Source: Draconibacterium orientale
GTDB taxonomy: Bacteria > Bacteroidota > Bacteroidia > Bacteroidales > UBA12170
Assembly (NCBI GenBank): GCA_020718315.1
Contig: DYSK01000006.1
Location: 1 to 31,297 of the forward strand
Length of the DNA stretch: 31,297 nt
Reading direction: 5' to 3'
Part shown: piece after piece, positions 6,533 through 15,189 of the stretch
How positions within the stretch are numbered: position 1 is the first letter of the stretch
Layout: every line of letters begins with the position of its first letter
Translations under genes and position numbers: made by a program
Notes under the pieces: generated by a model
What the model was told of the DNA's origin: nothing
The model's database searches: none
The model's input: only the letters and a program-made list of their open reading frames with translations

Positions 6533-9178
6533 TTAATCCAAGCTTTGATTGATAGAAAAATGGAACTGTCCGCCATTTGCATCGGGCAAACCGGGAACTT
6601 CATCAAATCCATAAGCCCAATCCAATCCTAGGAGTCCAAACATTGGTAAAAACACTCGAACACCAACACCGGCTGCTTTATACACTTTGAAGGGAGTAAA
6701 ATTGGCAAAACTGTCCCAAGAGTTTCCTCCTTCAAAATAACCCATTACATATATAGTTGCACTCGGATTCAATGAAAGCGGATAGCGCATTTCCAAGGTG
6801 TATTTATTGTAAATTACACTACCAATATTGTTGTCGCGCGAATAATTGGCGGTTAAACTTTCGTTGGAATATCCACGCAAACCAATGAGTTCTCGGCCGT
6901 CCATATTGTTGTATCCCGACAATCCGTCGCCGCCAAGATAGAAACGATCGAAAGGCGTAACGCCAATATCTTTGTTGTAATAGCCAAGGAATCCAAATTG
7001 AGCACGCGTACTCAATACCAAATCGCCAAAAATAGAAGAGAAGAAATTGGCTTTCATTTTCCATTTATGATATTCCACCCATCTGTATTTATCTTCCACA
7101 TCCATAGTGGCATAATCTTTACTGCTAAAGGCCGAATAGGGTGGAGTTAGTTCTGCTGTAAATCCTACATCGGAGCCGCCACGTGGGTAGATTGGCTGAT
7201 CGGTAGAATTTCGATTGATGGTCAAAGTGTAATTAAAGTTATTAAACTGACCGGTTCCATCGCCAAAACTAAAGATACTATAGTTCTTTAACACATATTG
7301 TTGCAAATTGATGCCCATATACATTTGAAAAAAGTCATCAGGCCAAGTAAGTCGGCGACCAATTCCAATCGTCATTCCGTTTATTGAAAAAGAATTTGTC
7401 GGGTCAACATTTGCATCGTAAGTAGTTATAGTTGAATATTTTGAATGATACAGCGAAACGCTGAGTGCATTTGGTCGTTTTCCGCCAAGCCATGGTTCTG
7501 TAAAGGATGCGCTATAACTCATGTATCCGGCACCATAGGTTTGAAAGCGGACACTTAATTTTTGTCCATCGCCTGAAGGAACCGGTTGATATGCTTTTTT
7601 ATTAAAGATATTTCGGATGGAAAAGTTGTTGAAAGAAAGACCGACGGTTCCTATTATTCTTCCATAACCCCAGCCGCCTGAAAGTTCTATTTGGTCTGAA
7701 GAGGTTTCTTCAACAGTATAAATAATATCTACAGTACCATCAATTGGATTTGGCTGAACATCGACGCCCAGCTTTTCAGGATCGAAGTATTTCAATTGGG
7801 CAAGTTCTCTTTGGGTACGAATAATGGCTTCACGGCTAAACAATTGTCCGGGACGCGTTCTTAGTTCGCGAACAATGACATGGTCGTTTGTTCGGGTATT
7901 TCCTTTGATGATAATGTTTTTAAGATAGGCTTGTTCGCCTTCGCGGATACGGATTTCTAAATCAATGGAGTCGTTATCAACTTGAACTTCGACCGGATCG
8001 ACACTGAAAAACAAATAACCATTATCCAAATACATAGAACTGACATCGGGTCCGTTTTGATTGTAGGAGAGGTTTGTTTCTAAGAGCTCTTTGTTATAGT
8101 CGTCTCCTTTTCTGATTTGGAGCACTGCCGCAAGATCGGCATCGGAATAGACGGTATTTCCCACGAAATTGAGATCCCGAAAATAATATTTATTGCCTTC
8201 GTCCACGCGAATGTCAATGGTCATTGTGTTGTCTTTTTTCCGATAAATGCTGTCGGAAATTATCTTTGCATCGCGATAGCCTAATTTGTTGTACTTAGCA
8301 ATTAACAAAGCTTTGTCGTTTTCAAATACATCAGGAACATATTTTGAAGATTTTAGGAGCGTAAGACGGAAACTTTTACTTAGGTAATTTTCAAAATCGC
8401 GGCGCATTTTGGGCCACTTAAATGTCAAAGCGTCTTTGCTTAGGTTTACAAGCATTTCATCAGCGTGTTTGAGCGGTCGGATAAATGCTTTTTCTTTTGT
8501 TTCTTTTAAAGAGGATTTGAGGCGTTCGGCTTTCACTTCCTTATTTCCAATGAGATTGATTTCGTCAATACGGATGCGGCTGTTTTTCTTTACATCGATT
8601 GCTAAAATAACGCTATTTGGCCTTTTCGGATCCGCTTTTTTCTGAATTTCTACTTGCGCATTGAAAAAACCTTTTTCCACAAAGTAGGATTCCAAAATTT
8701 CTTTGGTGCGAATCATCAAGTTTTCGGTAACTACATCGCCGGTTACGAGTTTTGATTTTTCCCTCAAAGTTTCTTCCGTACTTTTGCTGATTCCGTCGAT
8801 GGTAAATCCCGACAAGCGTGGACGTTCTTTCAATGCTATTTCTAAACTAATATTGTTGTCGCGAATAGCCACAACGTTTATGCTAATGTCTTCAAAGAGA
8901 CCTTGTTTCCATAGCTTTCGGATTGCAATAGGAATATCATCGCCCGGAACATTGATTTGTTTTCCTATACTTAAACCGGAGATAATTATCAACGCATTCT
9001 CGTCTAGAAAGGCAATTCCGCTCACTTCGATTGATTCGATTGTATAAGATTTTGGTTTGGCGTAATCCAAGTCTATTAAAGCGTTTTCTTGTGCCTGCGA
9101 CGAAAGAAATACGAGCAAGAGCACAAAGGTGCCGATAAATTTTAGTTTGGTGTATGATAAAAAATGTTGAATCTGCAT
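6533..9178 (-). CDS. bamA: BamA, outer membrane protein assembly factor
   Basis: An 881-residue Omp85 protein, core of the machine that inserts beta-barrels in the outer membrane. A signal peptide (ending FLSSQAQ, about residue 30) precedes a series of POTRA domains: YTIESIEVSGI near 45, LSGFTIDGIS near 122, IRIDEINLIGNKEV near 201, YYFRDLNFVGNTVYSD near 332 and AYLKNIIIKGNTRTND near 413. The 16-strand barrel begins near 500 (IELSGGWGYGRIIGTVGLS). The loop-6 motif, VRGF in Proteobacteria, is LRGY at 767-770. Between POTRA 3 and 4 it has the long basic insertion (KWPKMRRDFENYLSKSFR, about 255-272) seen in Bacteroidota. The C-terminus reads FHFSINQSLD, so it does not end on the usual aromatic residue. 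It lies 6 bases behind uppS and 73 before ompH, in the conserved envelope operon. Confidence 0.97.
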   Translation of the reverse strand: MQIQHFLSYTKLKFIGTFVLLLVFLSSQAQENALIDLDYAKPKSYTIESIEVSGIAFLDENALIIISGLSIGKQINVPGDDIPIAIRKLWKQGLFEDISINVVAIRDNNISLEIALKERPRLSGFTIDGISKSTEETLREKSKLVTGDVVTENLMIRTKEILESYFVEKGFFNAQVEIQKKADPKRPNSVILAIDVKKNSRIRIDEINLIGNKEVKAERLKSSLKETKEKAFIRPLKHADEMLVNLSKDALTFKWPKMRRDFENYLSKSFRLTLLKSSKYVPDVFENDKALLIAKYNKLGYRDAKIISDSIYRKKDNTMTIDIRVDEGNKYYFRDLNFVGNTVYSDADLAAVLQIRKGDDYNKELLETNLSYNQNGPDVSSMYLDNGYLFFSVDPVEVQVDNDSIDLEIRIREGEQAYLKNIIIKGNTRTNDHVIVRELRTRPGQLFSREAIIRTQRELAQLKYFDPEKLGVDVQPNPIDGTVDIIYTVEETSSDQIELSGGWGYGRIIGTVGLSFNNFSIRNIFNKKAYQPVPSGDGQKLSVRFQTYGAGYMSYSASFTEPWLGGKRPNALSVSLYHSKYSTITTYDANVDPTNSFSINGMTIGIGRRLTWPDDFFQMYMGINLQQYVLKNYSIFSFGDGTGQFNNFNYTLTINRNSTDQPIYPRGGSDVGFTAELTPPYSAFSSKDYATMDVEDKYRWVEYHKWKMKANFFSSIFGDLVLSTRAQFGFLGYYNKDIGVTPFDRFYLGGDGLSGYNNMDGRELIGLRGYSNESLTANYSRDNNIGSVIYNKYTLEMRYPLSLNPSATIYVMGYFEGGNSWDSFANFTPFKVYKAAGVGVRVFLPMFGLLGLDWAYGFDEVPGLPDANGGQFHFSINQSLD

Positions 9179-9184
9179 AGGAGC

Positions 9185-9928
9185 TTACTTAGTTATTTGT
9201 TCACTTGTTTTACCAAATCGTCTTTCGCGTGTTTGAAAATCGACGATGGCTTTATAAAAATCTTCTTTTTCGAAATCGGGCCAATATTTTGGGCAAAAAT
9301 AGAGTTCGCTATATGCAATTTGCCATAATAAATAATTGCTAATACGTTGTTCGCCACTGGTGCGAATTAACAGTTCCGGATCTGGCATATAGTTGGTACT
9401 CAAATGCTGAGTTATCGTTTCGCTCGTTATGGCTTGCGGCTCTAGTTCGCCATTTTTTGTTTTCTCTGCAATCTGTTTCACTGCTTCAACAATTTCCCAT
9501 CGGGAGCTGTAACTCAAGGCCAAAGTCATTGTCATTCGGTTGTTTGCCGAGGTATTTTCCATGGCAGTCAGTAACTCGGCATAGGTTTCTTTTTTAAGGC
9601 TTTTCAAATCGCCAATGGCCTTTAGGCGTATTTTGTTTTTATTTAAGGTTTCTGTTTCCTTGTTGATGGTTTTTACCAACAAATTCATCAATGCATCGAC
9701 TTCTTTTTGGGGTCTTTTCCAGTTTTCGGTCGAAAAAGCATAGAGCGTAACAAATTCGATTCCAATTTCTGCTGCTGCTTCTGCTGTATTTCGAACAGCG
9801 GCAACGCCATTTTCGTGACCAAAAACACGCATTTTTCCGCGTTCTTTTGCCCAGCGCCCATTGCCATCCATGATAATGGCAATGTGTTTTGGTAATCGGT
9901 TTGTATCTATCTGCTCTTTAAAATTCAT
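9185..9928 (-). CDS. uppS: Isoprenyl transferase (undecaprenyl diphosphate synthase)
   Basis: A 247-residue cis-prenyltransferase that condenses farnesyl diphosphate with isopentenyl diphosphates to make the C55 carrier for peptidoglycan, O-antigen and other envelope glycans. The N-terminal signature HIAIIMDGNGRWAKERG spans 15-31, with the magnesium-binding catalytic Asp at 21 and Arg at 25. The C-terminal substrate signature is LLIRTSGEQRISNYLLWQIA (about 185-204) followed by YSELYF. Length is normal for the family. It is placed between the DUF6089 gene (18 bases upstream) and bamA (6 bases downstream), a gene order widely kept in Bacteroidota. No own promoter was found, so it is read as part of the nadK-led transcript. 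Confidence 0.97.
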   Translation of the reverse strand: MNFKEQIDTNRLPKHIAIIMDGNGRWAKERGKMRVFGHENGVAAVRNTAEAAAEIGIEFVTLYAFSTENWKRPQKEVDALMNLLVKTINKETETLNKNKIRLKAIGDLKSLKKETYAELLTAMENTSANNRMTMTLALSYSSRWEIVEAVKQIAEKTKNGELEPQAITSETITQHLSTNYMPDPELLIRTSGEQRISNYLLWQIAYSELYFCPKYWPDFEKEDFYKAIVDFQTRERRFGKTSEQITK

Positions 9929-9946
9929 GGTGCAAATTTAGAATAA

Positions 9947-10630
9947 TCAATTATACTTTCTATTAATTAAATTTCTACAACTCACGTCTTTTTGTAAACG
10001 GAAGGCAAAAGTAATGTTTAATCCATAAAAAAAATACCAATCTCCATTATAGCCTTGATAATCGATCGAAACTACTTTGTCCAAATTGTCGGTAAACGTT
10101 TTTCGGGCACTCCAAAACAAACTTAATCCAATTTTTCTGATAGGGCTAAACTTGAATCCTAGCCCAAACGGAGCTGCCATAGCCAATGAAGTGTTGCTGG
10201 ACGAAAAAGCCGACAGTCCTGCGAAGACATAAGGAGTCCAAAAATTCTTTCTGTCGCCTATCGCATAAGGAAAGAAATTTAGTTCGCTTAGCAAAGCAAG
10301 CTCGGTGAGGTTTGTCGAAAGATTTGCGACCTGATTGTTGGGATGAGTCGAATTGAAATCGGTTGCACTGGACGTTAATCTACCTTGGCTTGCTGCAAGT
10401 CCTATCGCCCAGCGTTGATTTAGGTTGTATTTCAAAACGGCGCCGAAGGCTGGCTGACTTTCGATAAAATGCTTTTGGGTATTTAAGTCGCCCAGATAAT
10501 AGGATGCTCCACCAAATGCGCCCACTTCTAATGTTTGAGCGAAGGAGGAAAACGAAACGCTCATTGTTAAAAACAGAAATCCGAAACGGATTAATTTTTT
10601 ATAAATAGGATGATTGGCCTTCTTTCCCAT
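9947..10630 (-). CDS. DUF6089-type outer membrane beta-barrel protein
   Basis: A 227-residue exported protein. The N-terminus has a basic start and a hydrophobic core ending in SVSFSSFAQ (about 24-32), a signal peptide. The mature part, TLEVGAFGGASYYLGDLN onwards, alternates short Gly/aromatic-rich strands in the manner of a small eight-stranded barrel, with a conserved FFPYAIGDRKNFWTPYVFAG segment (about 125-144) and a final strand FFYGLNITFAF. This composition and its fixed position between nadK and uppS match the DUF6089 family of Bacteroidota. No function is established. The last dozen residues (KDVSCRNLINRKYN) extend past the last strand. It begins one base after the nadK stop codon, so translation is likely coupled. 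Confidence 0.85.
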   Translation of the reverse strand: MGKKANHPIYKKLIRFGFLFLTMSVSFSSFAQTLEVGAFGGASYYLGDLNTQKHFIESQPAFGAVLKYNLNQRWAIGLAASQGRLTSSATDFNSTHPNNQVANLSTNLTELALLSELNFFPYAIGDRKNFWTPYVFAGLSAFSSSNTSLAMAAPFGLGFKFSPIRKIGLSLFWSARKTFTDNLDKVVSIDYQGYNGDWYFFYGLNITFAFRLQKDVSCRNLINRKYN

Positions 10631-10631
10631 A

Positions 10632-11507
10632 TCAGTTTCGTTTATCTATTCCCCATAATAGTTTGGCTCTAAGCGTAGCAAAAAAGTTTTCATCGGGCAA
10701 ACGAATCAATTGAATACTAAAAGATTCTTTTTCGATGATCAACTCTTCGCTCGAGCGGAAACTTTGCGTTCGGGCATCAAGACTCACAAAAAAGGAATCG
10801 TCGCGGCCGTCCACTTTTAATTTTATTTTTTTACTGTCTGGGATAACGAGTGGGCGTACTGATAAATTGTGAGGAGCAATGGGGGTGATAATAAAATTAT
10901 TTGCGTCGGGCGAAATGATGGGGCCACCGGTACTAAGCGAGTAAGCCGTTGAGCCGGTCGGCGTTGCAATAATCAGGCCATCTGCCCAATAAGAGTTGAG
11001 GTATTCGTCGTCGATGAAGACATGAATAGAAACCATCGAATTAGGCTGTTGTTTGTAAATGGAAAGTTCGTTGAGTGCAAAATTTTTCTCGTTGAAGAGT
11101 TTGGAATGTGAACTCAGTTTAAGCAAGCTTCGTGAATCGATCTTATAATTTTCTTTCAAAAGAGCATCAATCGCTTCTTGAATTTGTTCTTTATTTACGC
11201 TCGACAAAAATCCCAACCGGCCTAGATTGATCCCTAAAATTGGTATTCCGGAGTCGTGAACCATGGCTACAGTACTGAGCATATTTCCATCTCCACCGAG
11301 CGAAATGATAAAGTCCAACTTTTCGGCGGCATCGTGAGGAGTGGTAAACGAACGGTAGCCACTTAGGTCGAAATCGGCTTCTATTTCTTTGGCAAAAGGG
11401 CTAAAAAACAGGGTCGTTATTTTGGCTTTGTCCAAAGAAACTATCAACTCTCTTAAAAAGGGAAAAGCCGAATCGCTAAGTGATTTGCCAAAAATACCAA
11501 TGACCAT
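10632..11507 (-). CDS. nadK: NAD kinase
   Basis: A 291-residue ATP-NAD kinase that phosphorylates NAD to NADP in the cytoplasm. The GGDGNML motif is at 71-77, with Asp73 as the catalytic residue. It is followed by ILGINLGRLGFLSS (90-103), the NE pair at 146-147 that contacts NAD, and the glycine-rich ADGLIIATPTGSTAYSLSTG motif (175-194). Length and motif order are normal. It is the first gene of the envelope run and sits divergently from the ROK regulator, with a candidate promoter 54 bases upstream. The link to the envelope genes is conserved across Bacteroidota but has no evident biochemical reason. Confidence 0.96.
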   Translation of the reverse strand: MVIGIFGKSLSDSAFPFLRELIVSLDKAKITTLFFSPFAKEIEADFDLSGYRSFTTPHDAAEKLDFIISLGGDGNMLSTVAMVHDSGIPILGINLGRLGFLSSVNKEQIQEAIDALLKENYKIDSRSLLKLSSHSKLFNEKNFALNELSIYKQQPNSMVSIHVFIDDEYLNSYWADGLIIATPTGSTAYSLSTGGPIISPDANNFIITPIAPHNLSVRPLVIPDSKKIKLKVDGRDDSFFVSLDARTQSFRSSEELIIEKESFSIQLIRLPDENFFATLRAKLLWGIDKRN

Positions 11508-11560
11508 CTTCGTTTGATTTATAATTTATTACAAATGAATAATTTGCCGTTTATTCAGGG

Positions 11561-11568
11561 CAAAAATA
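11561..11568 (-). promoter_or_regulatory. -7 promoter element for nadK and the envelope operon
   Basis: TATTTTTG on the minus strand is an exact TAnnTTTG match, 53 bases before the nadK ATG. The expected -33 region holds TTTAG rather than TTTG, so only half of the promoter is consensus. Confidence 0.45.
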
Positions 11569-11722
11569 ATCTTTTAATTATCCCTAAAGAATACATGAAT
11601 ACAATATTAACAATAATTAACGGAAATGCCGTCAAATAAGGATATCGGGCAAATATTGAAATAATTAAAGTAGCCTATTTGGCGCTTTTTAGAGGCTCTA
11701 ATCTCTTGTGATTTGTGAAAAT

Positions 11723-11732
11723 AAAGTACTTT
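11723..11732. promoter_or_regulatory. Palindrome upstream of the ROK regulator gene
   Basis: AAAGTACTTT is a perfect 10-base palindrome about 50 bases upstream of the ROK start, in the nadK-ROK divergent gap (11508-11782). A near-consensus -7 box TATATTCG (one mismatch) follows at 11748-11755. It may be an autoregulatory site; a 10-base AT-rich palindrome can also occur by chance. Confidence 0.25.
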
Positions 11733-11782
11733 CCAAAAAATTTTAGTTATATTCGTAGCTTAGTTAAAACAAACGGAATAAC

Positions 11783-13030
11783 ATGTTAAAACTATTATTG
11801 CAACCGGGTGAACTTAACAAAATTTCATCTAATTCGGATCAAAAGAAAATTCGGCAACAGAGTTTCATTCTGGAATATTTATATAAAAATGGACAGGGAT
11901 CGAATCCTGAATTGGCAAAGCTTACCAATATGAGTTCGCCCACCATTAATAAGCTTTTGCAGGAGCTTGTTGGTTTGAACTTGGTACATGAATTAGGGTT
12001 TGGAGCTTCCATTGGAGGCCGCCGGCCCTATTTGTACGGTATCAATCCCAATGCAAAATACATTATCAGTATCGACATAGATTGCCGAATGATTAAAATG
12101 GCTGTTTTTAATCTGGGAAATATAGCCGTATCGGAAACCATTACTTATTATGACAATGTTAAGAATAAAAAGCAGGTTTTTGATGGGATATTTCTTCGTC
12201 TGGATGAATTGTTGGCCAAATTAGGTTTTGAAAAATCGCGCTATTTGGGTGTGGGAATTTCGTTGCCAGGATTGATTGAGACCAAAACGGGTGAAACTTA
12301 TGGCGATATTTTAATCGACGGATTGAGCTTAGAACAGGCTTTCCAAAAAAGATACAATTTGCCTGTTTTTGCCGGCAACGATTCGCGGGTGATGGCTTTG
12401 GGAGAGCAGGCATTTGGGGCGGCCCGAAACAAAGAAAATGTGCTGTGTATCAATATTTGCGACGGGATAGGATTGGGAATTATTGTGAACGGAAAAATAT
12501 ACGAAGGCAAGAGCGGATTTGCAGGTGAGTTGGGCCATATCAATGTTGTTGACGATGGACTATTGTGTACTTGCGGAAAAAAAGGTTGTTTGGAAACAGT
12601 GGCTTCCGGAACGGCTTTGATTCATCATGCGCAACAATTCATTGCTGGCGGCAAACAAAGCCTAATTTCTGAAATGGTAAATAATGATCTCAATGAGATT
12701 CATGTTTCCACCATCATTGAAGCACTCGAAAACGGCGATGTTTTTGCCATCGAATTGGTGAGTAGTGCCGGCGACTATTTGGGAAAAGGAATCGCGGGAC
12801 TCATTCATATTTTCAATCCGCAAATGATTATTATTGGTGGAAAAGTAGCAGAAGCCAATCATTTTCTGCTTGATCCCATTCAGCAAAGCTTAAACAAATA
12901 CTCGATTCAGCGAATCAAGCAAGATACAGAAATCATCACGTCTTCATTGGGTGGAAAAGTGAAGCTTTTGGGTGCCATTGCTTTGGTTATGAATAAATTA
13001 TTTGAAAAGGAAACCGAACAAAGTGTTTAA
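11783..13030 (+). CDS. ROK-family transcriptional regulator (NagC/Mlc/XylR type)
   Basis: A 415-residue protein with an N-terminal winged helix-turn-helix (about 22-80: QQSFILEYLYKNGQGSNPELAKLTNMSSPTINKLLQEL region) and a C-terminal ROK domain (about 90-410). The ROK signature holds the structural zinc site, GELGHINVVDDGLLCTCGKK (about 251-270) then GCLE, with the His and three Cys in place. The Asp of the sugar-binding GND motif (about 199-201) is present, but the ATP-binding glycine loop DxGGT is replaced by SIDIDCRM (about 95-102), so kinase activity is unlikely. Such proteins repress sugar genes and release DNA on binding sugar or sugar phosphate. It stands alone, divergent from nadK, with no sugar genes nearby, so its regulon must lie elsewhere. 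It ends at a bidirectional terminator. Confidence 0.92.
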   Translation: MLKLLLQPGELNKISSNSDQKKIRQQSFILEYLYKNGQGSNPELAKLTNMSSPTINKLLQELVGLNLVHELGFGASIGGRRPYLYGINPNAKYIISIDIDCRMIKMAVFNLGNIAVSETITYYDNVKNKKQVFDGIFLRLDELLAKLGFEKSRYLGVGISLPGLIETKTGETYGDILIDGLSLEQAFQKRYNLPVFAGNDSRVMALGEQAFGAARNKENVLCINICDGIGLGIIVNGKIYEGKSGFAGELGHINVVDDGLLCTCGKKGCLETVASGTALIHHAQQFIAGGKQSLISEMVNNDLNEIHVSTIIEALENGDVFAIELVSSAGDYLGKGIAGLIHIFNPQMIIIGGKVAEANHFLLDPIQQSLNKYSIQRIKQDTEIITSSLGGKVKLLGAIALVMNKLFEKETEQSV

Positions 13031-13116
13031 ATGACTACACGACAAAAAAATAATTCTTTTGTTTTCAAGAAATTGAATATGTCATTCGGTAAGAGAAAAT
13101 AGGAATTCTAAAACAT

Positions 13117-13147
13117 AAAAAAAGAGGTCGATCGACCTCTTTTTTTT
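13117..13147. terminator. Bidirectional rho-independent terminator
   Basis: A perfect palindrome, GAGGTCGATCGACCTC, with A7 on one side and T8 on the other. It lies between the convergent ROK and zinc-ribbon genes and overlaps the last bases of the latter. It should stop transcription from both sides. Confidence 0.92.
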
Positions 13148-13955
13148 AACTGTTTTGTACTGAATCTGCTAGTTCGGAGTCAATCAAAATTCGACCACAA
13201 TATTCACAAACAATAATTTTTTTGTGCATCTTGATATCAAGTTGATGTTGAGGTGGAATTTTATTGAAGCAGCCTCCACACGATTCGCGTTCAATTTGAA
13301 CCACGGCAAGGCCATTGCGCGCATTTTTCCGAATCCGCTTGTAGGCTGTTAACAATCGTGGCTCGATCAGGCTTTCCAAATTGGTCGATTTCTCAACAAG
13401 CTCATTTTCTTCTTTCTTTGTTTCTTCAACAATGGCATTCAGTTCAGAATCTTTAATTGTCAATTCGTTTTTCCGATCATCAATTACTAAAGTGGCTTTT
13501 GAAATATCAGCTTTTCTCAATTCTAGATCAGCACTGTATTCTTTGATTCGTTTTTCGGCCAGTTGAATTTCCAAATTTTGAAACTCCAATTCTTTGGTCA
13601 AAGAGTCGTACTCGCGATTATTGCGTACGTTCATTTGCTGCTCTTCGTATTTTTTTATCAAGGACTGGCTGTCTAAAATACTTGCTTTTTTTTCAGCAAT
13701 CTGACTCTCTAATTGAGTGGTTTCTTGAATATAATTATCGATACGCGTTTCTAATCCCGCAATCTCGTCTTCCAAATCTTGCACTTCCAAAGGGAGTTCT
13801 CCACGGATAATCTTTATTTTATCAATCTGCGAATCAATTTGTTGCAAAGTAAAAAGCGCCACTAAGCGTTTTTGATTGCTAATTTCATCATCCGTTTTTT
13901 TATAATGAATTACCGGAGCAATTTCTTCTTCTTCTTCCGTCTTTCTCTTTGCCAT
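13146..13955 (-). CDS. Coiled-coil protein with C4-type zinc ribbon
   Basis: A 269-residue protein. Residues 27-220 are a long charged coiled coil that probably forms a hairpin. The C-terminus carries a zinc ribbon with Cys226, Cys229, Cys250 and Cys253 (ESCGGCFNKIPPQ ... IIVCEYCGRIL). This build is that of the zinc-ribbon family represented by chlamydial CT398, often annotated as a possible nucleic-acid-binding protein. CT398 has been linked to sigma-54 and secretion components, but transfer of that role is not justified here. The N-terminal 20 residues are acidic and low-complexity (AKRKTEEEEEIAPVI). It is 21 bases behind the Nif3-like gene; this pairing is common in Bacteroidota and suggests an operon. 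Function unknown. Confidence 0.87.
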   Translation of the reverse strand: MAKRKTEEEEEIAPVIHYKKTDDEISNQKRLVALFTLQQIDSQIDKIKIIRGELPLEVQDLEDEIAGLETRIDNYIQETTQLESQIAEKKASILDSQSLIKKYEEQQMNVRNNREYDSLTKELEFQNLEIQLAEKRIKEYSADLELRKADISKATLVIDDRKNELTIKDSELNAIVEETKKEENELVEKSTNLESLIEPRLLTAYKRIRKNARNGLAVVQIERESCGGCFNKIPPQHQLDIKMHKKIIVCEYCGRILIDSELADSVQNS

Positions 13956-13976
13956 ATTGTTTAGAATTATAATTTT

Positions 13977-15071
13977 CTATAAGTATTTAACGACGTTTGT
14001 ATTACGTCCTGAATTTTGGACTGCAAAGTTAGGAAATTTTTTGTTTAGATAATCAACTAAAAGTTGTTTTGTAAATTGTTCGCTTTCGTAATGACCAATA
14101 TCGGCAATTAGCATTTGATTTTCTCCTTCAAAAAAATCATGGTATTTTACGTCGGCCGTTATAAAAGCATCGGCATTTGCTCTTTTGGCTTCAGAAATTA
14201 GAAAACTTCCACTGCCTCCACAAAGGGCTATCTTTTGTATTTTATTACCGGCTCCCGAACTGTATCGAATGCATTTGGTAGCGGTTTGTTTTTTCACAAA
14301 ATTCAAAAAATCCTCCTCATTCATCGGATTTTCTAAATATCCAATCATTCCGGCTCCAATAGTTGTCGATTCATTTTCCAAGACATAAATATCAAAAGCA
14401 GGTTCTTCGTAAGGATGATTTTCTCGCAATGCCTTAATTACATTGGATTGCAAATAGGCTGCAAATACAAACTCTATTTTAACTTCTTGTTCGAGGTGCA
14501 TTTGATTTTTTTCTCCAACAAACGGCTCACTTCCTTCCAAGGCGCGAAAAGATCCTTTTCCTTCCAATTGAAAACTACAGGAATCATAATTTCCGATTGC
14601 TCCACAGCCGGCTTCAAATAATTTGTTGCTTAAATTTTCTGAATAATCAATTGGAACATAAACGGCCAGTTTTTTCAAAGTAGCTGGTTTTGGAAGTAAT
14701 ATTTGCAAGCGGCTCAATTGGAGTTGACTAGCCAAAACTTGATTTACTCCCAGGAATACATTGTCCAAATTGGTATGAATGGCATAAATAGCGATGTCGT
14801 TTTTTATGGCTTTTTCTACAATACGCTCAACCTCATTCGAGCCGGTAATTTTTTTTAACGATCCGAAAATGAGCGGATGGTGCGTAATGATTACATCTGC
14901 ATTTTCAGCCATGGCTTCGGAAAATACATCCTCCGTTACTTCTAAACACACCAGTGCTTTTGAAATGATTTTATTTCTATCGCCAATCAACAGTCCACTG
15001 TTGTCGTAATTTTCCTGCAGCGAAAGAGGAGCGAGTTCTTCCAGACTTTTGCATAAATCGTTTAAAATCAT
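13977..15071 (-). CDS. Nif3-like dinuclear metal centre protein (GTP cyclohydrolase I type 2/NIF3 family)
   Basis: A 364-residue NIF3-family protein from the ATG at 15071. An upstream in-frame ATG at 15110 would add MLDVLYFSKNFLI, which is absent from the usual family start (MILNDLCKSLEELAPLSLQE), so the internal start is preferred. Metal-site motifs are present: VIITHHPLIFGSLKKI (about 62-77), IYAIHTNLDNVFLGVN (about 94-109) and the C-terminal IADIGHYESEQF. A PII-like insert lies in the middle (about 125-230), ending in the NHPYEEPAFDIY motif, as in the longer family members. The family forms hexamers with two metals per subunit; its biochemical role is unsettled despite the GTP cyclohydrolase label. 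It is cotranscribed with the downstream zinc-ribbon gene. Confidence 0.92.
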   Translation of the reverse strand: MILNDLCKSLEELAPLSLQENYDNSGLLIGDRNKIISKALVCLEVTEDVFSEAMAENADVIITHHPLIFGSLKKITGSNEVERIVEKAIKNDIAIYAIHTNLDNVFLGVNQVLASQLQLSRLQILLPKPATLKKLAVYVPIDYSENLSNKLFEAGCGAIGNYDSCSFQLEGKGSFRALEGSEPFVGEKNQMHLEQEVKIEFVFAAYLQSNVIKALRENHPYEEPAFDIYVLENESTTIGAGMIGYLENPMNEEDFLNFVKKQTATKCIRYSSGAGNKIQKIALCGGSGSFLISEAKRANADAFITADVKYHDFFEGENQMLIADIGHYESEQFTKQLLVDYLNKKFPNFAVQNSGRNTNVVKYL

Positions 15072-15189
15072 AATCAGAAAATTTTTGCTAAAATACAATA
15101 CATCCAGCAAAAAGAGTTTAAAATGTAACGATTTTAAGAGCAGCGCGTAAAACAGTCGATTATTTGACCCGCGCCATTAATATTATCTT

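Noticed and set aside
6819..7064. 81-codon minus-strand open frame inside bamA
   Set aside because: Lies in another frame within strongly conserved BamA barrel coding, with Trp/Arg-rich shadow composition and no start context.
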